Shown here piece after piece: positions 18,399-26,293 of a stretch of DNA of 64,000 nt (within the stretch, counting starts at the first letter, position 1; each line of letters begins with the position of its first letter). Both the position numbers and the translations under genes were made by a program. This DNA is from Streptomyces sp. ALI-76-A (lineage in GTDB: Bacteria; Actinomycetota; Actinomycetes; Streptomycetales; Streptomycetaceae), in contig NZ_JASVWB010000002.1 of NCBI RefSeq assembly GCF_030287445.1, positions 1,922,001 to 1,986,000 of the forward strand, in the 5' to 3' direction. Below the pieces are notes generated by a model. That model had not been told where the DNA came from. It saw only the letters and a program-made list of their open reading frames with translations, and did not search any database.

Positions 18399-18441
18399 TT
18401 GGTCCATACCTCTTGACGTAATGGTCTAGTCCTTTTACTGT
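18399..18441 (+). promoter_or_regulatory. Orphan chitinase-type promoter
   Basis: TTGGTCCATACCT (18399-18411), TTGACG (18413-18418), TGGTCTAGTCC (18422-18432) and TACTGT (18436-18441) reproduce, with the same 17-nt spacer, the promoter of the chitinase at 3585. It points rightward, but no plus-strand gene follows: the next gene, ROK, is on the opposite strand and ends at 18541. The rest of the 18283-18540 gap holds nothing else I recognise. Confidence 0.7.
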
Positions 18442-18540
18442 CGGCGCACGGTCCGGCGACGGTGACGACGGCCCTTGCCCGCCGCCGGACCCCTCAGCGA
18501 ACACGGCGAACACCCTGGACCAACCGAGCGGCGGGTTGCT

Positions 18541-19830
18541 TCAGCCTGGCCTCCGCGGCGCGAACAGTTCGTCCTGCGCCTGGTCCCGCGCCGTGAGCAG
18601 CGCCCCGCGCAGCACCGCTCCCCCGCCCAGGACGCTGGGCCGCACCTCCGTGGGCAGCGGCGACAACCGCGCGAGCCGGTCCTGGACGCGCCGGGCCAGG
18701 ACGTGGCCGCCCGCGCGGCCGACCTCGCCGGCCAGCACCACGCAGCCGGGGTCCAGGACGGAGATCACGGCCGCCGCCCCGAGCGCGACCCGGTCGGCGA
18801 GGGAGTCGAGGAAACGGTCGGCCGCGGCGGAGGGACCGCGGGACGGACCGGCGGACGAACCAGTAGACGGACCGGAGGACCGATCCTCGGACGCGCCGCC
18901 AGACGAACCGGAGGACCGACCGGCGGACGCGCCGGAGGCCACCGCCGCCCGCACGAGCGCCGCCGCGTGCGGCTCGTGCGCGGCGGCCGTGGCCGTCACA
19001 CCGAACTCCGCCGCGAGGGCCGCCACCGCGCCCGCGCCCGCCAGCGAGTGGAAGCCGCCGTCGCAGCCGGTCGCCGACGGCAGCCCCGCCGTCCCCGGCA
19101 CCGGCAGGAAACCGATCTCCCCCGCGCCGCCCGAGGCACCCCGGCGCAGCGTCCCGTCGAGCACCACCGCCGCGCCGATGCCCATCCCGAACCAGAGCAG
19201 CACGAAGGTGTCCCGGTCCCGGGCCGCGCCGTCGCGCTGTTCCGCCAGCGCCGCGAGGTTGGTCTCGTTCTCCACGCTGAACCGGGCGTCCGGGAGCCGC
19301 TCCTGCAGGGCGGCCACCAGGCGCCGGTGCCAGGCGGGCAGGCCCGAGGAGTCGCGGAGTTCGCCGCTCGTCGGGTCGATCAGGCCGGGCGCGCCGATGC
19401 CGACGGTGTGCAGCCGTTCGGCCCCGGCCTCCTTCGCCACGCGCTCGACCAGCGCGACCGCCTGCTCCACGGCACCCCCGGTGCCCGCGTCGTCGCCGAT
19501 CGGTACGGACGCCTCGGCGAGCACCTGCCCGAGCAGGTCGGAGACGACCACGGCGACGCCCTCGGTACGGACGTCCAGAGCGGCCAGATGGGCGCGGTCG
19601 GCGACGAGCCCGTACAGCTTCGCGTTCGGGCCGCGCCGCTGTTCGCCGGACTCCCCCACCACCGCGATCAGGCCGGAGTCGGTGAGGCGTTCGACGAGGT
19701 CGGCGACGGTCGGCCGGGACAGGCCGGTCAGCTGCTTCAACTGCCCCGCCGTCAGCGGTCCTTCGCGTTGGAGCAGGCGCAGGGCGTGCCGGTCGTTGAT
19801 GGCCCGGGCGGTGCTCGGGGATGCGGGCAT
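18541..19830 (-). CDS. ROK-family transcriptional repressor (XylR/NagC type)
   Basis: 429 residues. An N-terminal MarR/GntR-like HTH is at about residues 15-65 (LQREGPLTAGQLKQLTGLSR PTVADLVERL). A ROK sugar-kinase fold follows (VGIGAPGLID, the ENETNLAALAEQ ATP/sugar motif, VLDPGCVVLAGEV). The usual ROK zinc-cysteine cluster (CxCGxxGC) is absent; only TGCDGG remains. Residues about 297-337 are a Ser/Gly-rich low-complexity insertion encoded by imperfect DNA repeats. It is divergent from an MFS gene, with a palindrome between them as likely operator. Effector is probably a sugar. Confidence 0.9.
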   Translation of the reverse strand: MPASPSTARAINDRHALRLLQREGPLTAGQLKQLTGLSRPTVADLVERLTDSGLIAVVGESGEQRRGPNAKLYGLVADRAHLAALDVRTEGVAVVVSDLLGQVLAEASVPIGDDAGTGGAVEQAVALVERVAKEAGAERLHTVGIGAPGLIDPTSGELRDSSGLPAWHRRLVAALQERLPDARFSVENETNLAALAEQRDGAARDRDTFVLLWFGMGIGAAVVLDGTLRRGASGGAGEIGFLPVPGTAGLPSATGCDGGFHSLAGAGAVAALAAEFGVTATAAAHEPHAAALVRAAVASGASAGRSSGSSGGASEDRSSGPSTGSSAGPSRGPSAAADRFLDSLADRVALGAAAVISVLDPGCVVLAGEVGRAGGHVLARRVQDRLARLSPLPTEVRPSVLGGGAVLRGALLTARDQAQDELFAPRRPG

Positions 19831-19886
19831 GCCGGGATCCTTCCAGATCGGCGGGGGCCGTTCGCGGACGGTCGGGTGCCCGCTAT

Positions 19887-19909
19887 CTATCAGGCAGGCT
19901 TCCTGATAG
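19887..19909. promoter_or_regulatory. Palindromic operator between ROK and MFS genes
   Basis: Perfect 8-bp inverted repeat CTATCAGG/CCTGATAG with a 7-bp spacer in the 149-bp divergent region. Size and symmetry suit a dimeric repressor; the adjacent ROK protein is the obvious candidate, which would give autoregulation plus control of the transporter. Confidence 0.65.
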
Positions 19910-19979
19910 TTTACGGCCTCGCGCGGGAGGTTGCGGGAAGCGCCGCATGGAGAGCCGCAGAACGGGGAGAGGCCGGAGG

Positions 19980-21197
19980 ATGAGTGACGTGGTCTACGAC
20001 CGGCACCAGGTGAGGCGGGCCCGGTACGCCGTGGCCGCCGTGTTCGCCGTGCACGGCGCCGTCACCGGCTCGTTCGCCACCCGGGTGCCGTGGGTCCAGG
20101 ACCACGCCTCGGTCAGCGCGGGACAGCTGGGCCTGGCCCTGGCCTTCCCCGCGCTCGGCGCGTCCGTGGCGATGCCGCTCGCGGGCGGCATCACGCACCG
20201 CTTCGGCGCCCGGAACGCCCTGCGCGGCCTCATCGCCCTGTGGACGGTGTCCCTGGTCCTGCCCGCCCTCGCCCCGAACCTGCTGACGCTGTGCCTGGCC
20301 CTGTTCGTCTACGGCGCCACGGCGGGCATGGCCGACGTGGCGATGAACGCGCTCGGCGTGGAGGTCGAGAACCGGCTGGGCCGGTCGATCATGTCGGGCC
20401 TGCACGGCATGTGGAGTGCGGGCGCCCTGGTCGGCTCGGCGGCGGGCACACTCGCCGCGCACCTGGGATCGGACGCCCGGCTGCACCACGCGCTGGCCGC
20501 CGCCGTCCTGACCGTGCTGGGCGTGGCCGCGTGCGGGTGGGTGCTGGACCTGCAGCCCGCCGAGGACGAGGAGCCGCCGCCCCGCTTCGCGCTGCCGCCG
20601 AGGTCGGCGCTGCTCATCGGCGCGGTCGGGTTCTGCGCGGTGTTCGCGGAGGGCGCGAGCCTCGACTGGTCGGCGGTCTATCTGCGGGACCAGCTGGGCA
20701 GCTCGGCGGGACTGGCGGCCGCCTGCACCACGGGCTTCACGCTCACCATGGCGATCGCCCGGATCGCCGGCGACAAGGTGGTGGACCGGTTCGGCTCGGT
20801 GCGCACGGTCCGGGTGGGCGGGGTGCTGGCCGTCGCGGGCGGGCTGCTCATCGTCGTCGCGGACCATCCCGCGGTGGCCATGGCCGGATTCGCGCTGATG
20901 GGTCTGGGCATCGCCGTCGTCGTCCCGCTGTGCTTCGCGGCGGCGGGCCGCAGCGGCCCGAACCCCAGCCTGGCCATCGCGGGCGTCGCGACCATCACGT
21001 ACACCTCGGGCCTGGTCGCGCCGAGCGCCATCGGCGGCCTGGCCGAGGCGACCAGCCTGATGGTGTCGTTCGGTCTGGTGACGGTACTGGCCTGCGGGCT
21101 CGTGCTCTTCGCGGGAGTGCTGCGCACGGCCGACCGCGACCGGCCGAAGGTCAGCCGCGACAACAGGCCCGCGCCCGTGGCCGACCCGCGGCCCTGA
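19980..21197 (+). CDS. MFS transporter
   Basis: 405 residues with 12 predicted membrane helices, from ATG 19980 (GGGGAGAGG about 8 nt upstream). The pattern GGITHRFGARNALRG after helix 2 is the MFS loop 2-3 motif, and a similar motif, DKVVDRFGSVRTVRVGG, marks the second half. MNALGVEVENRLGRSIMSGLHGMWSAG resembles the fucose-permease/YbjJ-like branch of MFS. Divergent from the ROK regulator, so sugar or metabolite uptake/export under ROK control is inferred. Substrate unknown. Confidence 0.9.
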   Translation: MSDVVYDRHQVRRARYAVAAVFAVHGAVTGSFATRVPWVQDHASVSAGQLGLALAFPALGASVAMPLAGGITHRFGARNALRGLIALWTVSLVLPALAPNLLTLCLALFVYGATAGMADVAMNALGVEVENRLGRSIMSGLHGMWSAGALVGSAAGTLAAHLGSDARLHHALAAAVLTVLGVAACGWVLDLQPAEDEEPPPRFALPPRSALLIGAVGFCAVFAEGASLDWSAVYLRDQLGSSAGLAAACTTGFTLTMAIARIAGDKVVDRFGSVRTVRVGGVLAVAGGLLIVVADHPAVAMAGFALMGLGIAVVVPLCFAAAGRSGPNPSLAIAGVATITYTSGLVAPSAIGGLAEATSLMVSFGLVTVLACGLVLFAGVLRTADRDRPKVSRDNRPAPVADPRP

Positions 21198-21295
21198 ACT
21201 CCTCGCTCCCGGGCACGGCGAGTCCTTCCGTCAGGGCGGGGAGCTCCTCGTTGCGGGGCCGCGGTCGGCGGGCGGCTGGCGGCGGGTGTCGCGGC

Positions 21296-22537
21296 TCAGC
21301 GCGCCAGTTCGTAGGCGTACGACGGCGAGAACGTGCCGGGCGAGCCCTTGCAGCCGTCCGACTCCCCCGGCAGCTTCACCCACAGGTAGGCGTCGATCCG
21401 GGCCTGACCGGTGTCCAGCGTGGGCGCCCGGCCGATCATGCGGCCCGAGGGGTCGCACCACTGGCCGGCGGCCGGGGCCCCGTTGCCGTTGCGGCTGGTG
21501 TCGATGACGGCGCCCAGACTCGCCGGGCCGCCCAGCGCGTCGAGGACCCGGCGGTCGTAGGCGATCTCGTCGGCCGTGCGGTGGAAGTTGGAGACATTGC
21601 TGAAGACGCCGTCGGAGGAGGCGGCCGATGCGGCGCCCGCCTGTCTCAGCCAGCCCGCCTGCTTCGCGGGCGCGTGCCAGCCGGAGTGGCCGGCGTCGTA
21701 GTAGACCCGCGCGTCGGGGTTGGCGGCCTTGAGGACGCGGCCCGCGCGGGCCAGCGAGGCGAAGCGGCGGGAGCGTTCGCCCGAGGACAGGCACTCGGCC
21801 TGGGCGACCGAGTCGGGCTCCAGGATGACGACGACCTCACCGGAGCCCAGCCCGGCGGCGAAGGCGTCGATCCAGTCGTCGTAGGCGTCCAGTCCGGGCG
21901 CTCCGCCCTGCGAGGCGCCACCGCAGTCACGGTCCGGGATGGTGTACGCCACGACCACCGGGACCCGGCCCTGCGCGGCACCGCCCGAGGTGACCGCGCG
22001 GACCCGGGAGGTGATGGTCGACGGCGTGAAGTCGGCGAACCAGACCGCCGCCGGCCGGTCGGCGATGCGCGACTCTATGACCGCCTGCCGCGGGTCGCCG
22101 GTGTGGGTGCGCACCCAGTCGAGCACCTGGGACTCGGGGTGACGGTAGAGCCGGGTGGACGCGGTGGCGGTCAGGTCCTGCTCCTGGTCCTGCTCCTGGT
22201 CCTGGCCCTGGTCCGGCTTCCCGGTCCGCTCCGTCCGTGGGGTCGTCGGCGTGGCACCGGCCTGCTTCCTGAGCGTCGCGGAGGGCGAGACGGGCGCGCC
22301 GGTCGGCGGCGAGGCGGACGGTGTCGGTACGGCGGGCAGGGGCGCCAGGTAGGGCGAGTCGGTGACCACGGGCCGCGCCTCGTCGGAGCCGCGCCGTTCG
22401 TCGAGCGCGGACACCATCCCGGCCGCGGTGGCGACCGCGACGACGACGGAGGCCACCGTGACCATGGCGGCACGCCGCGCGGTCCTCCTGCGCTCGGTCC
22501 GACGCGTGGCCAGTCGCTGAGCACGCGAGCGTGACAC
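21296..22537 (-). CDS. Secreted or membrane-anchored GH6 glycoside hydrolase (endoglucanase-like)
   Basis: 413 residues from GTG 22537, chosen because GGGGAGGGGAG lies 7 nt upstream; GTG 22558 would add 7 residues. There is a basic N-terminus, then a hydrophobic segment (MVTVASVVVAVATAAGMVSA), either an uncleaved anchor or signal. A Pro/Thr/Ser linker includes a QEQDQEQD stretch from 12-bp DNA repeats. The GH6 domain (about 140-413) has YTIPDRDCGG (candidate proton-donor Asp), VVVILEPDSVAQ, YYDAGHSGWH, NVSNF and VIDTSRNGNG. Likely beta-1,4-glucan hydrolysis outside the cell. Confidence 0.93.
   Translation of the reverse strand: MSRSRAQRLATRRTERRRTARRAAMVTVASVVVAVATAAGMVSALDERRGSDEARPVVTDSPYLAPLPAVPTPSASPPTGAPVSPSATLRKQAGATPTTPRTERTGKPDQGQDQEQDQEQDLTATASTRLYRHPESQVLDWVRTHTGDPRQAVIESRIADRPAAVWFADFTPSTITSRVRAVTSGGAAQGRVPVVVAYTIPDRDCGGASQGGAPGLDAYDDWIDAFAAGLGSGEVVVILEPDSVAQAECLSSGERSRRFASLARAGRVLKAANPDARVYYDAGHSGWHAPAKQAGWLRQAGAASAASSDGVFSNVSNFHRTADEIAYDRRVLDALGGPASLGAVIDTSRNGNGAPAAGQWCDPSGRMIGRAPTLDTGQARIDAYLWVKLPGESDGCKGSPGTFSPSYAYELAR
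22166..22214. repeat. 12-bp coding repeat in GH6 linker
   Basis: Units CTGGTCCTGCTC/CTGGTCCTGGCC in tandem encode the Gln/Asp/Glu-rich linker of the GH6 protein on the minus strand. A length-variable microsatellite is likely. Confidence 0.6.
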
Positions 22538-22639
22538 GGAGCTGCTCCCCTCCCCCACGACGGACGCGCGTTCCCCCTTTCTGGGGAAGCGCCGGGCCCG
22601 CCGGTACCCGGGTCAGCCTAAAGCTGCGACTCTGCCCCC

Positions 22640-23329
22640 ATGGTGCAATGCGAACAATTCACCACCCCCGTGGACACGGTCGTCTCCCGTATGCGCGCGC
22701 TCGACGCGGTGCTGCCGGCGGGAGACGGAGTCGCGGTGTTCAACCGCGTCTACCTCGCGGTCACCGAGGCGGTCGACCGACGCATCGACAGTGGCCGGTG
22801 CGGGGACCCGCGGGCCGCGATCACGCTGGACGTACGGTTCGCGGAGCGCTATCTGGCCGCCGTCGAGACGGTGGCCGACGAGCGGCGGCCACCGGCCTGC
22901 TGGCGGCCCCTGTTCCAGATGCGCCGCCACCCCGGAGTACGCCCGTTGCAGTTCGCGCTGGCGGGCATCAACGCGCACATCGGCCACGACCTCGCGCTCG
23001 CCGTCGTGGACACCTGTCGTACGCTCGGCTGCGAACCCGTCGAGCTGGAGGACGAGTTCGACCACGTGGGCGATCTCCTCGTCTCGCTGGAAGAGCGGAT
23101 CCGCGAGGATCTGATGCCCGGCCCCGACCTCCTCCAGATCGCCGACCCGCTCACCCACCTGCTCGGCTCGTGGAGCCTGGAGCGCGCCCGTGACGCCACC
23201 TGGACGGCGGCCCGGGCCCTGTGGGCCCTGCGCGTGCTGCCCGACATCGCCACGGAGTTCACCGAGCGCCTCGACACGGCGGTGGGCCTGGCGGGGCGGA
23301 TGCTGCTCACGCCCCTGCCCGACCGGTGA
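22640..23329 (+). CDS. DUF5995 family protein
   Basis: 229 residues from ATG 22640. Helical protein with the family's histidine-containing core: RRHPGVRPLQFALAGINAHIGHDLALAVVDTC, quoted here only as a landmark around residues 93-125, with the GINAHIGHDL block most diagnostic. A GSWSLERARDATWTAARAL segment follows. No signal peptide or membrane helix. Function of the family is unknown to me; clustered His/Asp suggests metal binding. It ends 13 bp before the convergent davB. Confidence 0.82.
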   Translation: MVQCEQFTTPVDTVVSRMRALDAVLPAGDGVAVFNRVYLAVTEAVDRRIDSGRCGDPRAAITLDVRFAERYLAAVETVADERRPPACWRPLFQMRRHPGVRPLQFALAGINAHIGHDLALAVVDTCRTLGCEPVELEDEFDHVGDLLVSLEERIREDLMPGPDLLQIADPLTHLLGSWSLERARDATWTAARALWALRVLPDIATEFTERLDTAVGLAGRMLLTPLPDR

Positions 23330-23341
23330 GCGGGGGCGGTC

Positions 23342-25054
23342 CTAGTCCTCCGGGAGTTCGACGGGCGCGATCTCGTCGTACACGTCGCCGGGGCCCGGGT
23401 TCGTCGGGTCGGTCGTGCCGCCGAACTGGTGCATGACGCCCCAGACGGCGTTCAGGGCGGTCTGGACGGCGCCCTCGGCCCAGCCGGCCGTCCAGGAGAT
23501 GTCGTCGCCGGCCAGGAAGACGCCCCGCTGGTGCTCGGGCAGCCGGTCCTGCATGAAGTGGGTGAACAGGCGCCGCTGGTAGCGGTAGTGACCGGGCAGG
23601 TTGGCCTTGAACGCGCCCATGAAGTAGGGCTCGTTCTCCCAGGAGACGGTGACCGGGTTGCCGATGATGTGCTTGCGGATGTCGACCTTCGGATAGATCT
23701 CGCCGAGCGACTTCAGCATGACCTCCATCCGCTCGTTCGCGGACAGCGGGAGCCACTTGAGGCTGTCGTCGCACCAGGTGTAGGAGAGGCAGATGACGGC
23801 GGGCTTGTCGGGGCCGTCGTCGAGGAGGTAGGTGCCGCGGGTCATGCGGTCGGTGAGGGTCATCGACATGACGTCCCGGCCGGTCGGGTTTCCCCGGTCG
23901 TCGACGGCCTTGTCCAGCCAGAACGGCCGGTCCACCGGCACGAACAGCTTGCTGGACTCCATGTAGTGGGTGCGCTCGATCGCCGTCCAGTGGTCGATCG
24001 GGAAGAGCGAGTCGTCGCAGGCGATCTTCGACAGCAGCATCCAGGACTGGGCGGTGAAGATCACCGCCTGGTACGTGCGGATGTCGCCGTCGGCGTCCGT
24101 CACCGTGATCCGGTCGCCGGCGGTCCGGTGCAGCCGGGTCACGGCCGGGCGGGGCTCGCCGTTCCGGTGCAGGCTCGCGAGGGAGGTCCCGTACGGCCAG
24201 TGGACGATCTTCTCCGGCTCGCGCTCCCACAGGCGCAGCGGCAGTTGCTGGGAGCCGCCGACGATGCCGCGGTGGTGGTCGTCGGCCTCGGTGTAGACGA
24301 CGCGGAGGATCTCCAGGATGGAGTTCGGGAAGTCGGTGTCCCAGCCGCCGGTGCCGAAGCCGACCTGGCCGAAGATCTCCCGGTGCCGGAACGACCTGAA
24401 CGCCTCGGAGTCGCAGAGGAAGCCGTAGAAGGTCTGGTTGTCGAGCTTCTCGACCAGCTCGGCCCAGATCTCCCGGATGCGCGGGACATCGCGCTCGCGC
24501 ATCGCGCGGTTCATGTCGGAGAAGTCGGCGCCCTCTTCCAGGCAGGCGTTCCAGGCGGCGGCGACGTCCCGGTAGACCTGGGGCAGGTCGTCGATGGTCT
24601 CGGCGTAGTGCGACTCGCCCTTGAGGTCGACGACGGTCGAGGGGGTCGCCTCGGAGAGGGGGTTGGGGAACGGGCGGGTCTCGAGGCCCACCAGGTCGAT
24701 GTAGTGCTGCAGGGCCGTGGAGGACGGCGGGAAGCGCATCGCGCCCATCTCCGCGGTGAGGGACGGGTCGCAGCCGTCGAAGCCGACCGTCCGCAGCCGG
24801 CCCCCGATCCGGTCCGCCTCGTAGACGACGGGCTTGAGGCCCATCTTCATCAGCTCGTACGCGGCCACGATGCCGGACAGACCGCCGCCGATGACCGCCA
24901 CCTCGGTGCCGTGCTCGGTCGCCGGGATCTGGCCGAGGCCCGCCGGATGGGCGAGGAAGTCGTCGTAGGCGTACGGGAAGTCCGGGCCGAACATGGTGAT
25001 CGGCGGCTGCTGCTCGTCTGCGTGCTCGACGGCGTTGGGCACGGTGGACGTCAT
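23342..25054 (-). CDS. davB: L-lysine 2-monooxygenase-like flavoprotein (DavB)
   Basis: 570 residues from ATG 25054 with AAGGAG upstream. Flavin amine-oxidase fold: FAD motif VAVIGGGLSG (about residues 52-61), EADRIGGRLRT, and a C-terminal GVFLAGDDISWTAGWAEGA. The N-terminus ITMFGPDFPYAYDDFLAHPA and the GQVGFGTGGWDTDFPNS segment closely resemble Pseudomonas DavB, which oxidatively decarboxylates L-lysine to 5-aminovaleramide. The neighbour davA encodes the matching amidase. A related decarboxylating amino-acid monooxygenase (Trp or Phe type) is the alternative; the pairing favours lysine. Confidence 0.85.
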   Translation of the reverse strand: MTSTVPNAVEHADEQQPPITMFGPDFPYAYDDFLAHPAGLGQIPATEHGTEVAVIGGGLSGIVAAYELMKMGLKPVVYEADRIGGRLRTVGFDGCDPSLTAEMGAMRFPPSSTALQHYIDLVGLETRPFPNPLSEATPSTVVDLKGESHYAETIDDLPQVYRDVAAAWNACLEEGADFSDMNRAMRERDVPRIREIWAELVEKLDNQTFYGFLCDSEAFRSFRHREIFGQVGFGTGGWDTDFPNSILEILRVVYTEADDHHRGIVGGSQQLPLRLWEREPEKIVHWPYGTSLASLHRNGEPRPAVTRLHRTAGDRITVTDADGDIRTYQAVIFTAQSWMLLSKIACDDSLFPIDHWTAIERTHYMESSKLFVPVDRPFWLDKAVDDRGNPTGRDVMSMTLTDRMTRGTYLLDDGPDKPAVICLSYTWCDDSLKWLPLSANERMEVMLKSLGEIYPKVDIRKHIIGNPVTVSWENEPYFMGAFKANLPGHYRYQRRLFTHFMQDRLPEHQRGVFLAGDDISWTAGWAEGAVQTALNAVWGVMHQFGGTTDPTNPGPGDVYDEIAPVELPED

Positions 25055-25113
25055 GGGGTACGGACTCCTTGCGGAAAGAACTCGGGGGGTGTCGGGGACG
25101 TCAGGAGGGTGTT

Positions 25114-25902
25114 TCAGACCAGGGCCCCGTAGAGGCCGGGGCGCCGGTCCCGCAGATACGGGTTGGCCTCGCGGGAGGCGGCGAGGAAGGCGGGGTCGAC
25201 ATCCGCGAGCAGCAGTGCGTCGGCGCGGCCGGCCCGGGTGCGGGCGACCCCGTCGGGTCCGGCGAGGGTGGAGAGGCCGACGAACTCGAACTCCCCCTCC
25301 TGGCCGACCCGGTTGACGTAGGCGACGTACATCTGGTTCTCGAAGGCGCGCACCGGCACGACCGACTCGGCGACGAACTGGAACGGGTGCATCTGCGCGG
25401 TGGGCACCAGGAGCAGGTCGGTGCCGGCGAGGGCGTGGGCGCGGACGTTCTCCGGGAACTCGACGTCGTAGCAGATCATCAGGCCGACCCGCAGACCGTC
25501 GAGCTCCGCCTGGACGACGGGCTGCTCGCCCGGGGTGAAGTGGTCGCGCTCGAAGCAGCCGAAGAGGTGGGTCTTGCGGTAGTTGGCCAGGCGGGTGCCG
25601 TCGGCGGAGATCAGCTGGGCGGAGTTGAAGACCGTCCCGCCGGCCCGCTCCGGGTAGCCGTAGGCGACGGCGAGGCCGTGCCGGGTGGCGAGCTCGGCGA
25701 CCGCGTCCGCCGAGTCGCCGTCGGCGGGCTCGGCGAGGCGGCCGATGTCGTCGCCGACGGCGTAGCCGGTGAGGAACATCTCCGGCGCGGCCAGCAGCCC
25801 GGCGCCCGCGGCGGCGGCCCGGCCCGCGGCCTCGTCGAGAACCTTGAGGTTCGCGGCGATCGAGCCGGGGCGGCCGGAGCTCTGGAGCAGGGCGGTGCGC
25901 AT
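25114..25902 (-). CDS. davA: 5-aminovaleramidase-like nitrilase superfamily amidase (DavA)
   Basis: 262 residues from ATG 25902, GAGGA upstream. Carbon-nitrogen hydrolase fold with the full triad: Glu41 (APEMFLTGY), Lys110 (NYRKTHLFG) and Cys144 (LMICYDVEFPEN). The sequence runs parallel to Pseudomonas DavA, which converts 5-aminovaleramide to 5-aminovalerate and ammonia. It is first in the davA-davB operon, with a 59-bp gap to davB, behind a promoter with three CGTTGCGCG repeats. Downstream steps (aminovalerate transaminase, semialdehyde dehydrogenase) are not in the window. Confidence 0.85.
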   Translation of the reverse strand: MRTALLQSSGRPGSIAANLKVLDEAAGRAAAAGAGLLAAPEMFLTGYAVGDDIGRLAEPADGDSADAVAELATRHGLAVAYGYPERAGGTVFNSAQLISADGTRLANYRKTHLFGCFERDHFTPGEQPVVQAELDGLRVGLMICYDVEFPENVRAHALAGTDLLLVPTAQMHPFQFVAESVVPVRAFENQMYVAYVNRVGQEGEFEFVGLSTLAGPDGVARTRAGRADALLLADVDPAFLAASREANPYLRDRRPGLYGALV

Positions 25903-25971
25903 ACGTGTGTTCCTCACCGGGCGGAAAAGGGCGTTCGTGGGGGCCACAAGGTGTTTGCGGGGGCCACGTAG

Positions 25972-26071
25972 ACGGTACGGGCGACGGGCTCGGGGCGACA
26001 AGAAGCAGCCGTTGCGCGCCGGTGCGCTGATCGTTGCGCGCTCGGCCCGGCAGACGGCGATTCGTTGCGCG
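25972..26071 (-). promoter_or_regulatory. davA promoter with three phased 9-bp repeats
   Basis: Minus-strand -10 TACCGT (25972-25977), 18-nt spacer, -35 TTGTCG (25996-26001). Upstream, CGTTGCGCG (plus-strand reading) starts at 26010, 26032 and 26063, spaced 22 and 31 bp, close to two and three helical turns. The first copy starts 9 bp beyond the -35, as in the permease promoter. Confidence 0.6.
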
Positions 26072-26293
26072 CCCCCCCTGCCCTCCCGTACGACTGCCCC
26101 TGCCGACGGGTCCGGGGACTTCGTTACACCCGCCCCACCCCCTCCCGCACGACTGCCCCACCGGCGGGTCCGGGGACTTCGTTACGCGCCTCGCTCCCCC
26201 TCCCGCGCGGCTGCCTCACCGACGGGTCCGGGACTTCTTTACGCGCCTCGCTCCCCCTCCCGCGCGGCTGCCTCACCGACGGGTCCGGGCTCC
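26063..26293. repeat. Four tandem copies of a 57-59-bp unit
   Basis: Units starting at 26063, 26122, 26180 and 26237 share the core CCCTCCCGC-CGACTGCCC-CGGGTCCGGGGACTT, with copies 3 and 4 nearly identical. The array fills the davA upstream/MFS downstream space, and the last copy covers the MFS stop codon at 26273. The first unit begins with the third regulatory 9-mer. No gene is visible in 25903-26272. Confidence 0.85.

Noticed and set aside
18475..19983. 500-codon plus-strand frames behind the orphan promoter
   Set aside because: They are shadows of the ROK gene: no signal peptide or GH18 motif, arginine/proline-rich composition, no SD.
22166..22214. CRISPR-like repeat
   Set aside because: Short contiguous 12-bp coding repeat without spacers.
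23342..25054. Generic monoamine oxidase or indole-acetamide (auxin) pathway
   Set aside because: Similarity to DavB plus a DavA-like partner fits lysine better; a tryptophan route cannot be fully excluded.
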